Shown piece by piece: positions 15,908-24,507 of a stretch of 48,697 nt of DNA. The notes under the pieces were generated by a model. That model searched no databases. It was not told the origin of the DNA and worked only from the letters and a program-made list of their open reading frames with translations. The first letter of the stretch is position 1. Each line of letters begins with the position of its first letter. The position numbers and the translations under genes are program-made. This stretch comes from Maccoyibacter sp900556645 (GTDB lineage Bacteria; Bacillota; Clostridia; Lachnospirales; Lachnospiraceae). The stretch is taken from contig CATWDJ010000013.1 of assembly GCA_958349535.1 (NCBI GenBank), positions 1-48,697 of the forward strand, in the 5' to 3' direction.

Positions 15908-18337
15908 ATGAAATTGAAAAAATGGATGAAAACGTTATTTGCAGTAGTATTGACCTTGTGTATGTTAATTCCGCAAACAGTTTTTGCAGAGAATGAGACA
16001 CTGTTGCCGCAGGATACGGATTTACGGATTGTACAGATTGATTTGGACCCGGCGGAATATGTGCAGGAGGCGGGAAGTCTTGTTTTGTATTCCTCTCATG
16101 CACAGGAATCAGAGTGGAACAAATATGCAACAGATTATTACTATAACAAAATGGACAGCAGAAAGCAGGGACTGTTTCAGGCATTGGACGCCGTGTGCTA
16201 CTCTTATCTTACTGGAACTACAGATGTGGAGAGTGTGGAGGTGTCCAGCGGAGTGTACAGCGGTATGATGTCCTATGTTTCCTATTCCAGTTATGGATTA
16301 AGTCAGAATGAGGCAATTTCCGTTCTGTTGATGTTCCGTTTCAGTAATCCGCAGTACTATTTTATTAATGAATATTACTGGTCAGGCAGTGGAAACATTG
16401 CTTTGGGAATGTATACGGATTTTACCAACGGTGCCACTAGAGCAGCGAAGACCGAGGCATTTAAGACTAAGATTGACAACTGGGTTTCAGTTATAGGAAG
16501 CCAAAGTGATGCTCTCACAAAAGAAGCCAAAGCCCATGAGCTGGTATTGACAAATGCCAGTTATGATTCTATGGCAGCATACAATCAAAGCTGTTACAGT
16601 TTGCTGATGAATGCAGGAGGGGCAACGGTGTGTGCAGGATATGCCCAGACCTTTGCACTGTTGTGTAATGCGGTAGGACTGGATACCATCTGTGTAACCA
16701 GTAACACCCATGAATGGAATCAGATTAAAGTAAATAATACATGGTATCATGTGGATGCCACATGGAATGATAATCCTGGAATGGAAACAACCTTCTACAA
16801 TATATCTACGGAACAGCTGCTGGCATTAGATTCGGGAGGGGATCATACAGAGTCCTCCTATTGGCTGGGATATCTGCCGGATTATGAGAAGGCACCAACC
16901 ATTACTCCGACTTATAATAACGGAAATACGGTGATTTCCATTACCAGTGCAAAGAATGGAGGAACCATTTACTATACATTGGATGGCAGCAGTCCTACCA
17001 CAGCTTCCAATGTTTACTCGGGACCTGTTACCATTGAAGCAGCAAAGACTGTAAAAGCCATTACTGTGTACAATGGAGTGGCATCAAATATGGCGGCAGC
17101 CAGCATCGGGGTCAACAATCCTACCGGTGGAACTACATACAAATACGGAGGTGTTGATTACAGTAATGTTTTTGATGCAACCTATTATCTGAACCGTTAT
17201 GGTGATTTAAAAGCAGCCTATGGAAATGATAAAAATGTGGCGTTTTGGCATTTCCTGAATTATGGAATGAACGAAGGCCGTCAGGGAATCAGTACCTTTG
17301 ACGTATACTCTTATCGAAATCAGTATGCAGATTTAAGAGGAGCCTATGGAAATAATTTGAAACCATATTACCTCCATTATACACAGTATGGAAAAGCGGA
17401 AGGCCGTCAGGGAACCGGTTGTACTACGTTGCAGGGAGCGGTAACGGTATATAATGGTGTAAATTATGCGGCAGTATATGATTACAATTACTATATATCA
17501 CAGTACCCGGATATAAATAAAGCATATGGAGGAAATGATGTGGCAGTACTTGCTCACTTTGTGAATAACGGAATGAACGAGGGCCGTCAGGGAAACAACA
17601 GCTTTAATGTATATTCCTATCGAAACCAGTATGCGGATTTACGAGGAGCTTACGGAAACAATCTAAAATCTTATTATCTGCATTATGTGAATAATGGAAA
17701 GGCAGAGGGAAGAAAAGGAACCGGATGTAATACCTTACAGGGAGCCACAACCGTATACAATGGCGTAAATTATGCAGCAGTATATGATTACAACTACTAT
17801 ATATCACAGTACCCGGATATAAATAAAGCATATGGAGGAAATGATGTGGCAGTACTTGCTCACTTTGTGAATAACGGAATGAACGAGGGCCGTCAGGGAA
17901 ACAACAGCTTTAATGTATATTCCTATCGAAACCAGTATGCGGATTTACGAGGAGCTTACGGAAACAATCTAAAATCTTATTATCTGCATTATGTGAATAA
18001 TGGAAAGGCAGAGGGAAGAAAAGGAACCGGATGTAATACCTTGCAGGGAGCCACAACCGTATACAATGGCGTAAACTATGCAGCAGTATATGATTACAAT
18101 TACTATATATCACAGCATTCGGATATAAAAAAGGCATACGAAGGAAATGATGTAGCAGTACTTGCTCACTTTGTGAATAACGGAATGAGTGAGGGGCGTC
18201 AGGGAAGTTCAGAATTTAATGTATATGCTTACCGAAACAATAATCAGGATTTGAAAGGGGCATATGGCAATAACCTGAAAGCATATTATATGCACTATGT
18301 AAATTATGGAAAAGCAGAAGGCAGAAGTGGCAAATAG
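15908..18337 (+). CDS. secreted transglutaminase-like protein with C-terminal tandem repeats
   Basis: Residues 1-~27 are a signal peptide. The transglutaminase-like core (~205-300) keeps the Cys-His-Asp triad: C242 (TVCAGYA), H268 (NTHEWNQIKV) and D283 (YHVDATWND). Residues ~330-405 resemble a chitobiase/beta-hexosaminidase C-terminal beta domain (GGTIYYTLDGSSPT). Residues ~408-809 are eight half-repeats like those of the amidase and glucosaminidase. Bacterial members of this fold can be proteases or cross-linking enzymes, so the reaction is uncertain. Its membership of the three-gene wall-enzyme set suggests action on wall peptides or wall proteins. A strong terminator follows immediately. 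Confidence 0.9.
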   Translation: MKLKKWMKTLFAVVLTLCMLIPQTVFAENETLLPQDTDLRIVQIDLDPAEYVQEAGSLVLYSSHAQESEWNKYATDYYYNKMDSRKQGLFQALDAVCYSYLTGTTDVESVEVSSGVYSGMMSYVSYSSYGLSQNEAISVLLMFRFSNPQYYFINEYYWSGSGNIALGMYTDFTNGATRAAKTEAFKTKIDNWVSVIGSQSDALTKEAKAHELVLTNASYDSMAAYNQSCYSLLMNAGGATVCAGYAQTFALLCNAVGLDTICVTSNTHEWNQIKVNNTWYHVDATWNDNPGMETTFYNISTEQLLALDSGGDHTESSYWLGYLPDYEKAPTITPTYNNGNTVISITSAKNGGTIYYTLDGSSPTTASNVYSGPVTIEAAKTVKAITVYNGVASNMAAASIGVNNPTGGTTYKYGGVDYSNVFDATYYLNRYGDLKAAYGNDKNVAFWHFLNYGMNEGRQGISTFDVYSYRNQYADLRGAYGNNLKPYYLHYTQYGKAEGRQGTGCTTLQGAVTVYNGVNYAAVYDYNYYISQYPDINKAYGGNDVAVLAHFVNNGMNEGRQGNNSFNVYSYRNQYADLRGAYGNNLKSYYLHYVNNGKAEGRKGTGCNTLQGATTVYNGVNYAAVYDYNYYISQYPDINKAYGGNDVAVLAHFVNNGMNEGRQGNNSFNVYSYRNQYADLRGAYGNNLKSYYLHYVNNGKAEGRKGTGCNTLQGATTVYNGVNYAAVYDYNYYISQHSDIKKAYEGNDVAVLAHFVNNGMSEGRQGSSEFNVYAYRNNNQDLKGAYGNNLKAYYMHYVNYGKAEGRSGK
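17133..18334 (+). repeat. coding tandem repeats of the transglutaminase-like protein
   Basis: Eight half-repeats (A-B four times). Units two and three (17491-17796 and 17797-18102) are 306-base copies that differ at only about three bases, all synonymous, so this array has duplicated very recently or is kept uniform by gene conversion. Confidence 0.92.
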
Positions 18338-18354
18338 AATAAGAAGAAAATCAA

Positions 18355-18391
18355 GAAGTGACAGGTTACATTGACCTGTCACTTCATTTTT
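18355..18391 (+). terminator. intrinsic terminator after the wall-enzyme genes
   Basis: A perfect 12-base-pair stem (GAAGTGACAGGT paired with ACCTGTCACTTC) with a 7-base loop is followed by ATTTTT. It ends the unit that contains the three repeat proteins. Confidence 0.9.
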
Positions 18392-18399
18392 GGTAGAAT
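18371..18399 (+). promoter_or_regulatory. sigma-A promoter embedded in the terminator
   Basis: TTGACC (18371-18376), a 17-base spacer and TAGAAT (18394-18399), preceded by TGG (extended -10). The -35 box covers the loop and 3' arm of the terminator hairpin. Transcription would start near 18406 and serve the glycosyltransferases downstream. Confidence 0.65.
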
Positions 18400-18444
18400 A
18401 GACGAGATGAGCGAATGGAAAAACATAGAAGATGGGAGTCTCAT

Positions 18445-20871
18445 ATGTCGGAAAAAGATTTTATACTGGTAGATGTGAGAGAACATTTACAGGAGAAGAA
18501 TACATTGGTATTTTCCTGCGTTGTAGGGAATGATAATTTTCAGGAGGATGCCGTTTATGTGGACAATCGGAAGGTTCCGGTGGAATATCACATAAAAGAA
18601 GGAAATGATATTCGCAGAAAGTATCTGGAATATCGTATGAATATTTCACAGGAAATCATAGGAAAATTGACACTGACCGGAAGCTGGAAGGAAGTAAAAA
18701 AGATAGAGTTTCGCAACGAAAAACGGAATTGCACGGATTACATCCTAAAGGGTCAGCAGTTGAAAAAGCTGTTGGGTACCGTTGCCGGAAATCAGGAGTT
18801 GGAACGTATCGAAGATGGAAAAGTGATACTTACCGGGTGGAGCATTGCCGGAGAAGATACCTGTTTTGAATTGTATGCAGACGGAAAAAAGGTAGAAAAA
18901 AGTGTCAAACGTCATTACCGAAAGGATGTCAATGATTTCTATGAAGAGCTGGAGCCGGAATTTAAGGCGGGATACGAAATAGAGACGGCAGATACCGGGA
19001 TGAAACAATTAAAGCTGGTCATTACCGCAGGAGGAAAACAGAAGATACAGAGCATTTCTGTTGAGAATGTGCGGAAAGGGAAGACCGGACATAAGACTGT
19101 CAGCATGGCAAAAAAAGCGGTGGCATACTTTAAGAGAAACGGATTAAAAAGGACTATCCGCCGTACCAAATTAAAACTACGTGGGCAAAAAGATTGTGTT
19201 ACCTATGAGGATTTTCTCAAAAAATACGCTGTCACCCCGGAAGAACTGGAAAGACAAAGACAGGAACAGTTTGAGATTCGGCCGAAGTTCAGCATTGCTG
19301 TGCCGTTGTATCAGACCAACCATAAATATTTGACGGAGCTGATTGCATCTGTCCAAGGGCAGACCTATGGAAATTGGGAGCTTTGTCTGGCAGACGGAAG
19401 CGGAGCCGAGAACAATCTGCAACAGCTGGTGGAAGGCTTTCAGAAAGAGGATCGTCGGATAAAATATCGGTTGTTGGAAGATAATCTGGGAATTGCAGGT
19501 AACACCAACGCAGCATTGGAAATGGCAGAAGGCGATTATATTGTACTGGCAGATCATGATGATTTGCTGACGGAGGAATCCCTGTACCAGTGTGTTAAGG
19601 CAATTAACGAGAATCCGAAACGGGATGTTATCTATTCTGACGAAGATAAAATCGATATGGCAGGGAAAAAGCTGTTTGAACCTCACTTCAAGCCGGATTT
19701 TAACGTGGATTTACTTTGCAGCATGAATTACATCTGTCATTTGTTTGTGTTTAAGCGAGGGCTTTTGGAAAAGACAGGCGGTTTCCAAAGGGAATATGAC
19801 GGAGCACAGGATCATGATTTTATTTTCCGCTGCGTAGAGCAGGCGGAGGAAATCTATCATATTCCAAAAGTACTTTATCATTGGAGATGCCATGTGCAGT
19901 CAACATCTTCTAATCCGGAGAGCAAGCTGTATGCTTTTGAAAACGGAGCTAAGGCAGTGCAGGCACATTATGACCGTATGGGGATTCCGGCAAAAGTGGA
20001 GCAGGGCAAATATTATGGAATGTATCGTACTTATTATCAGTGGAAAGAACAGCCTATGGTATCCATTATCATTCCGAACAAAGACCACATCGAGGACTTG
20101 CGTAAATGTATCCAATCCATAGAACGTCAGGCATATGACAATTATGAGATACTGATTGTGGAGAATAACAGCACAGAGGAGGAAACCTTTGCGTATTATA
20201 AAGAAATAGAATCTGAAAAAATTCATGTGCTATTCTATGAAGGTGGATTTAATTTTTCCAAGATTAATAATTTTGGAGCGGAACAGGCAAAGGGAACCTA
20301 TTATCTGTTGTTAAACAATGATACGGAAATGATAGGAGAACATTGTCTGGAGGAATTACTCTACCCGTGTATGCGGGAAGATGTAGGAATCGTAGGAGCA
20401 AGACTCTATTATGAAGACGATACTGTTCAGCATGCAGGAGTCATCATCGGCTTCGGAGGAATGGCAGGTCACGCTTTTATTGGAATGGACAGGGAAGACA
20501 ACGGATATTTCAGCCGAAGCATCTGTACACAGGATTTGTCGGCAGTTACGGCAGCGTGTATGATGACTAAGAAAAGTGTATTTGAGGAAGTAAATGGGTT
20601 AGACGAAGAACTGGTGGTGGCGATGAATGACATTGACTATTGCCTTCGGGTTCGGGAGACGGGAAAATTGGTTATTTTCAACCCACATGCGGAGCTGCAT
20701 CACTATGAATCTAAATCCAGAGGACTGGAGAACAGTGCAGAAAAAGTAGAACGGTTTAACCGGGAGGTGGCGTTCTTTACCAAACGCTGGGAGAAGATTT
20801 TAAAAGACGGAGACCCATATTACAATCCAAATCTGACTTTGGACAGAGCGGATTTTTCTTTGAAAATGTAG
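18445..20871 (+). CDS. large GT2 glycosyltransferase with two GT2 domains and N-terminal beta domain
   Basis: This probably adds two sugars, or polymerises, during assembly of the glycan. Residues ~1-200 are beta-rich and include VILTGWSIAGED followed by an RKDV motif, a pattern common at the N-terminus of large surface-glycan transferases. A first GT2 domain starts near 278 (FSIAVPLYQT, ADHDD near 369), and a second starts near 537 (VSIIIPNKD, LNNDTE near 622). Both keep the acidic metal-binding motif. I chose the ATG at 18445 because GGGAG lies 6 bases before it and because the promoter places the transcript start only about 9 bases before the alternative ATG at 18415. The organisation closely matches the gene at 21122. 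Confidence 0.88.
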   Translation: MSEKDFILVDVREHLQEKNTLVFSCVVGNDNFQEDAVYVDNRKVPVEYHIKEGNDIRRKYLEYRMNISQEIIGKLTLTGSWKEVKKIEFRNEKRNCTDYILKGQQLKKLLGTVAGNQELERIEDGKVILTGWSIAGEDTCFELYADGKKVEKSVKRHYRKDVNDFYEELEPEFKAGYEIETADTGMKQLKLVITAGGKQKIQSISVENVRKGKTGHKTVSMAKKAVAYFKRNGLKRTIRRTKLKLRGQKDCVTYEDFLKKYAVTPEELERQRQEQFEIRPKFSIAVPLYQTNHKYLTELIASVQGQTYGNWELCLADGSGAENNLQQLVEGFQKEDRRIKYRLLEDNLGIAGNTNAALEMAEGDYIVLADHDDLLTEESLYQCVKAINENPKRDVIYSDEDKIDMAGKKLFEPHFKPDFNVDLLCSMNYICHLFVFKRGLLEKTGGFQREYDGAQDHDFIFRCVEQAEEIYHIPKVLYHWRCHVQSTSSNPESKLYAFENGAKAVQAHYDRMGIPAKVEQGKYYGMYRTYYQWKEQPMVSIIIPNKDHIEDLRKCIQSIERQAYDNYEILIVENNSTEEETFAYYKEIESEKIHVLFYEGGFNFSKINNFGAEQAKGTYYLLLNNDTEMIGEHCLEELLYPCMREDVGIVGARLYYEDDTVQHAGVIIGFGGMAGHAFIGMDREDNGYFSRSICTQDLSAVTAACMMTKKSVFEEVNGLDEELVVAMNDIDYCLRVRETGKLVIFNPHAELHHYESKSRGLENSAEKVERFNREVAFFTKRWEKILKDGDPYYNPNLTLDRADFSLKM

Positions 20872-20916
20872 AAGTGTAGGAGTACGGAAGGAAAACAAAA
20901 GGAAGAGGAACTGAGT

Positions 20917-21120
20917 ATGATGAGAGTATATATATGCCCGGAGTGCGGTTGGATACGGACAGTATCCAGAAGAAAAGAAGTGGAATGTTTTAAGTGCGGA
21001 TGTAAGCAGATGTCACTGTCCAAGCTGACATATACGGAATACGCACAGATGGACGAGAAAAAGCGGAAGGATTATTCTGAGAGCTGGCTGTATATTCAGA
21101 ATTGCAAAAAGGGTAAATAA
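20917..21120 (+). CDS. small zinc-ribbon protein
   Basis: This 67-residue protein has a zinc-ribbon pattern: C7-x2-C10 and C24-x2-C27, with another Cys at 29. The remaining ~35 residues are charged and end in a basic tail. The family is not recognised. It stands 45 bases after one large GT2 gene and 1 base before the next, with a good ribosome binding site (AGGAAGAGGA), so it is translated with them. It may be an accessory or regulatory subunit of the transferases, but nothing in the sequence proves that. Confidence 0.75.
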   Translation: MMRVYICPECGWIRTVSRRKEVECFKCGCKQMSLSKLTYTEYAQMDEKKRKDYSESWLYIQNCKKGK

Positions 21121-21121
21121 A

Positions 21122-22981
21122 ATGAAGATTACTCCGTATAAAATTGTAAAAGGACTGCGTTATCTGAAGCATTATGGACCGAAGGCTTTCTGGGCGAAGG
21201 TACAGGACCGTATGGAACCGGATGAAATACCGTATGGAGAATGGTATGAGAAACACCGGGCGGAAGAGACACAGTTACAAAAACAGAGAAAAACCTGTGA
21301 AAAATGGGAAAATCCCGAGATTATCAGCATTGTGGTTCCATGTTACCGGACACCGGAAAAATATTTAACGGAGATGCTGGAATCAGTACGGAACCAATCT
21401 TATCCTTACTGGGAGCTTTGCCTTGCAGATGCCACAGATGGCAGTCAGGTAAAAGAGCTGGTGGAGGATTACGTGCAGCAGTGGCAGGAGAGCAGAATCG
21501 TCTACCATCATCTGGAGGAAAATTTGGGAATTGCCGAGAATACCAATGCAGGTCTTGCACTGGCAAAGGGGTCATGGGTTACCTTTATGGACCATGATGA
21601 CCTTCTGGCATCGGATGCTTTGTATGAACTTGCGTCCGCTATCCGAAAGGATGGGAATCTGGAGATACTCTACACCGACGAGGATAAGGTGGAGGAGCAT
21701 TCGGGAAAAATCAAACATATTATGGCACATTTCAAACCGGACTTCAGCCCGGATTTGCTTCGTTCCAATAACTATATTACCCATCTTTTTTGTGTAAAAA
21801 AGGAAATCGTAGACAGAGTCGGAGGATTCCGCAAGGAATTTGACGGAGCTCAGGATTATGACTTTATTTTGCGGTGTACAGAAACGGCAAAAAAGGTGGG
21901 ACATGTACCCCGGGTGCTTTACCATTGGAGAGTACACAGCTCTTCCACAGCGGATAATCCTATGAGCAAACGCTATGCATATGATGCAGGTCAGCGGGCC
22001 ATCGAAGAACAGCTAAAGAGACGGGGGATAGAGGGAAAGGTGTCCCAGTTGAAACACTTTGGATTTTACAAGGTGGAATACGCACTTACGGACCAGCCGT
22101 TGGTATCCATCCTAATTCCAAATAAGGACGAGCCTGAGACCTTACGCCGCTGTATAGAATCCATACAGAAAACGAATTATGTAAACTATGAAGTGATTGT
22201 TATTGAAAATAACAGTAGCAAAGAGGAAACCTTCCAATATTATGAGGAATTATGTCAAACGCCATACCAGAAAGGAACCATGTGTCTTTCCTGTGAGGGA
22301 AGGCTGCCGGGAGGACAGCGTATCAAAGTTGTGACATGGGAAGGCAGCTTCAATTATTCTGCCATCAATAACTTTGGTGCCTCTTATGGAGAAGGGGAAT
22401 ATTTTGTACTCTTAAACAATGATATAGAAATTATTACCGGGGACTGGCTGGAACAGTTGTTGGGCAACTGTCTAAGACCGGAGGTAGGAATTGTGGGAAC
22501 CAGACTCTATTACCCGGATCATACTTACCAACATGCCGGAATTGTAGTGGGAATTGACGGGATTGCCGCAAATATGTTTCCGGGAATGAAAAAGGAACGG
22601 GAGGGCTATCTCCACAAAGCAGCATTACAGTTGAATTATAGTGCGGTTACCGCAGCCTTTCTGATGATAAAACGGACAGCTTTTGAAGAAGCAGGAGGCT
22701 TTGAAGAGGGTCTGGCTGTGGCCTTCAATGATGTGGATTTGTGTTTGCGTGTGAGGAAAAAAGGCTATCTGGTGGTGTACGATCCTTTTGTGGAAGCATA
22801 TCACTATGAGTCCAAATCCCGAGGAAAAGAGGACACAAAGGAAAAAATACGGCGTTTTGAAGGAGAGATTGAATTCTTCCGAGGCCGTTGGATAGACTTA
22901 TTAAAAACAGGAGATCCCTACTATAATCCAAATCTTTCCTTAAAAAAGACAAACTATGCATTAAAGCCTTTCAAAGATTAA
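21122..22981 (+). CDS. GT2 glycosyltransferase with two GT2 domains
   Basis: The 619-residue protein contains two successive GT2 catalytic domains. The first starts near residue 67 (ISIVVPCYRTPEKYL, with MDHDD near 157). The second starts near 326 (VSILIPNKDEPETL, with LNNDIE near 433) and has a ~25-residue insertion containing two cysteines. It is a paralogue of the transferase at 18445 but lacks that protein's N-terminal beta domain. Two active sites in one chain are usual for polymerases that make repeating disaccharides. The sugar is unknown; rhamnose is plausible because rfbC is in the locus. Confidence 0.9.
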   Translation: MKITPYKIVKGLRYLKHYGPKAFWAKVQDRMEPDEIPYGEWYEKHRAEETQLQKQRKTCEKWENPEIISIVVPCYRTPEKYLTEMLESVRNQSYPYWELCLADATDGSQVKELVEDYVQQWQESRIVYHHLEENLGIAENTNAGLALAKGSWVTFMDHDDLLASDALYELASAIRKDGNLEILYTDEDKVEEHSGKIKHIMAHFKPDFSPDLLRSNNYITHLFCVKKEIVDRVGGFRKEFDGAQDYDFILRCTETAKKVGHVPRVLYHWRVHSSSTADNPMSKRYAYDAGQRAIEEQLKRRGIEGKVSQLKHFGFYKVEYALTDQPLVSILIPNKDEPETLRRCIESIQKTNYVNYEVIVIENNSSKEETFQYYEELCQTPYQKGTMCLSCEGRLPGGQRIKVVTWEGSFNYSAINNFGASYGEGEYFVLLNNDIEIITGDWLEQLLGNCLRPEVGIVGTRLYYPDHTYQHAGIVVGIDGIAANMFPGMKKEREGYLHKAALQLNYSAVTAAFLMIKRTAFEEAGGFEEGLAVAFNDVDLCLRVRKKGYLVVYDPFVEAYHYESKSRGKEDTKEKIRRFEGEIEFFRGRWIDLLKTGDPYYNPNLSLKKTNYALKPFKD

Positions 22982-23014
22982 GAAAATCTTCATATAATGT
23001 TCAGAAACTCTGCA

Positions 23015-23043
23015 TTGTGGCAGATTTTGGGATATGGTATACT
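23015..23043 (+). promoter_or_regulatory. sigma-A promoter before the sugar transferase
   Basis: TTGTGG (23015-23020), a 17-base spacer and TATACT (23038-23043), with TGG before the -10 (extended). The transcript would start near 23050. This rules out the in-frame GTG at 23017 as the start of the next gene. Confidence 0.65.
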
Positions 23044-23088
23044 TTAATTCAAGTAGCGAATCAATATAGGAGACACAATAGAAAAAAC

Positions 23089-24507
23089 ATGTACAGAGAA
23101 GAAAAAAGAAGCTGGATGAAGCATATCGACTTTACCATAATGGACATGATTTCATTACAGCTTGCATATATCATTTCATATTATATTCATACAGGGAAGA
23201 GTTTTCGGGTATTGCCATATGCAGATTCCTATTATCTGCGGTTGGGATTGATTATCGTTATGGTAGATATCTGTATTGTGTTCTTCTTTGAGTCCTATAC
23301 GGGCATTCTGCGAAGAAACAGAATACAGGAGCTGCAGGCAGTTGTTATTCACTGTACCCTTATTTTTGGAGCAATCCTAATCTATATGTGGGCAACTAAG
23401 CAGTCGGGAATCTACTCCCGTCAGGTGGTCTTGGTGTTCTGGGCTGCGGCAATCGTAATTGAATATCTCTTCCGATGTCTTTTGAAGATTTATGTCAGAC
23501 AGAAGATTCTGGCAGGAAAGAAAATGTCCCAGATGGTAATTCTGACAGAGTATGATTCGGCAAAAGAATGTGCCTCCGCTTTTAAGAATAACCGATATAA
23601 GGAGTTTGAGGCGGTGGGAATCGTTATTATGGACGAAGACCATACAGGCGAAGAAATCTGTGGGATTCCGGTGGTGGCGTCTAGAGAAAACTGTCTGGAT
23701 TATATGCGGAAGAATGTCATTGATGAAGTGTTCATCAATGGAAACGGCTGGGAGCGGTGTGAACAGGTAACCGAGGAACTGTTGGAACTGGGACTTACCG
23801 TCCATGTGAATTTGGTAAAGAAGACCAAATTGATGAAAAACCGTATGCTAGAATCCTATGGTGACTATATGGTGTTGACTGCCAGCATGAAAATTGCCAC
23901 GGCAAAACAGTTATTTTTTAAACGTCTGATGGATATTGTGGGAAGTATCATAGGATTGCTGTTTACCGCAATCGCATTTGTTATTTTTGCCCCTATTGTG
24001 AAAATACAGTCTCCGGGACCGATTTTTTATTCTCAGATTCGCATCGGAAAAAACGGACGGAGATTTAAATTCTACAAATTCCGAACCATGGTAGTGGGAG
24101 CGGACAAGATGAAACAGGAGCTGATGGAGCAGAACGAGATGGAGGGTCTGATGTTTAAGATGGAAAACGACCCCCGAATTTTTGGAATCGGAAAGTTTAT
24201 GAGGAAATTTTCCATTGATGAGCTGCCGCAGTTCTGGAATGTGTTAAAGGGAGATATGAGTCTGGTGGGGACAAGACCTCCCACAGAGGAAGAATTTGAG
24301 CAGTATGAATTGCACCACAAAGCACGTCTGGGAATCCGCCCGGGGCTGACCGGTATGTGGCAGGTCAGCGGAAGAAGTGATATAAAGAACTTTGAAGAAG
24401 TGGTAGCCTTTGATACCGAATATATAGCCAACTGGTCCTTGGGACTGGACATAAAGATATTACTAAAAACCGTAAAAGTTGTAATTACAGGAAAAGGTTC
24501 GTCATGA
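23089..24507 (+). CDS. polyprenyl-phosphate sugar phosphotransferase (WbaP/WcaJ type)
   Basis: This membrane enzyme moves a sugar-1-phosphate from a nucleotide sugar to undecaprenyl phosphate, the first step of glycan assembly. The 472-residue protein has four or five N-terminal membrane segments, a CoA-binding-like middle domain, another membrane segment near residue 290, and the bacterial sugar transferase domain at the C-terminus (PGPIFYSQIRIGKNG, KFRTM, the active-site IDELPQFWNVLKGDMSLVG, RPGLTGMWQVSGR). I chose the ATG at 23089 because the promoter lies between it and the upstream in-frame GTG; AGGAG is present but rather far (~15 bases) from the ATG. It overlaps the next gene by 4 bases. 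It is the only initiating transferase seen in the locus. Confidence 0.93.
   Translation: MYREEKRSWMKHIDFTIMDMISLQLAYIISYYIHTGKSFRVLPYADSYYLRLGLIIVMVDICIVFFFESYTGILRRNRIQELQAVVIHCTLIFGAILIYMWATKQSGIYSRQVVLVFWAAAIVIEYLFRCLLKIYVRQKILAGKKMSQMVILTEYDSAKECASAFKNNRYKEFEAVGIVIMDEDHTGEEICGIPVVASRENCLDYMRKNVIDEVFINGNGWERCEQVTEELLELGLTVHVNLVKKTKLMKNRMLESYGDYMVLTASMKIATAKQLFFKRLMDIVGSIIGLLFTAIAFVIFAPIVKIQSPGPIFYSQIRIGKNGRRFKFYKFRTMVVGADKMKQELMEQNEMEGLMFKMENDPRIFGIGKFMRKFSIDELPQFWNVLKGDMSLVGTRPPTEEEFEQYELHHKARLGIRPGLTGMWQVSGRSDIKNFEEVVAFDTEYIANWSLGLDIKILLKTVKVVITGKGSS

Noticed and set aside
12985..18137. Many minus-strand frames opposite the tandem repeats
   Set aside because: They recur with the 306-base period, are rich in Tyr/His/Asn/Ser/Arg and lack ribosome binding sites, so they are mirror images of the repeats.
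12687..18334. Could the regular repeats be a CRISPR array?
   Set aside because: The period is ~306 bases, the units are coding and in frame, and there are no short direct repeats with unique spacers or cas genes.
23017..23088. N-terminal extension of the sugar transferase from a GTG
   Set aside because: The GTG is inside the -35 box of the promoter at 23015-23043, so it would not be transcribed from that promoter; ATG at 23089 fits better.
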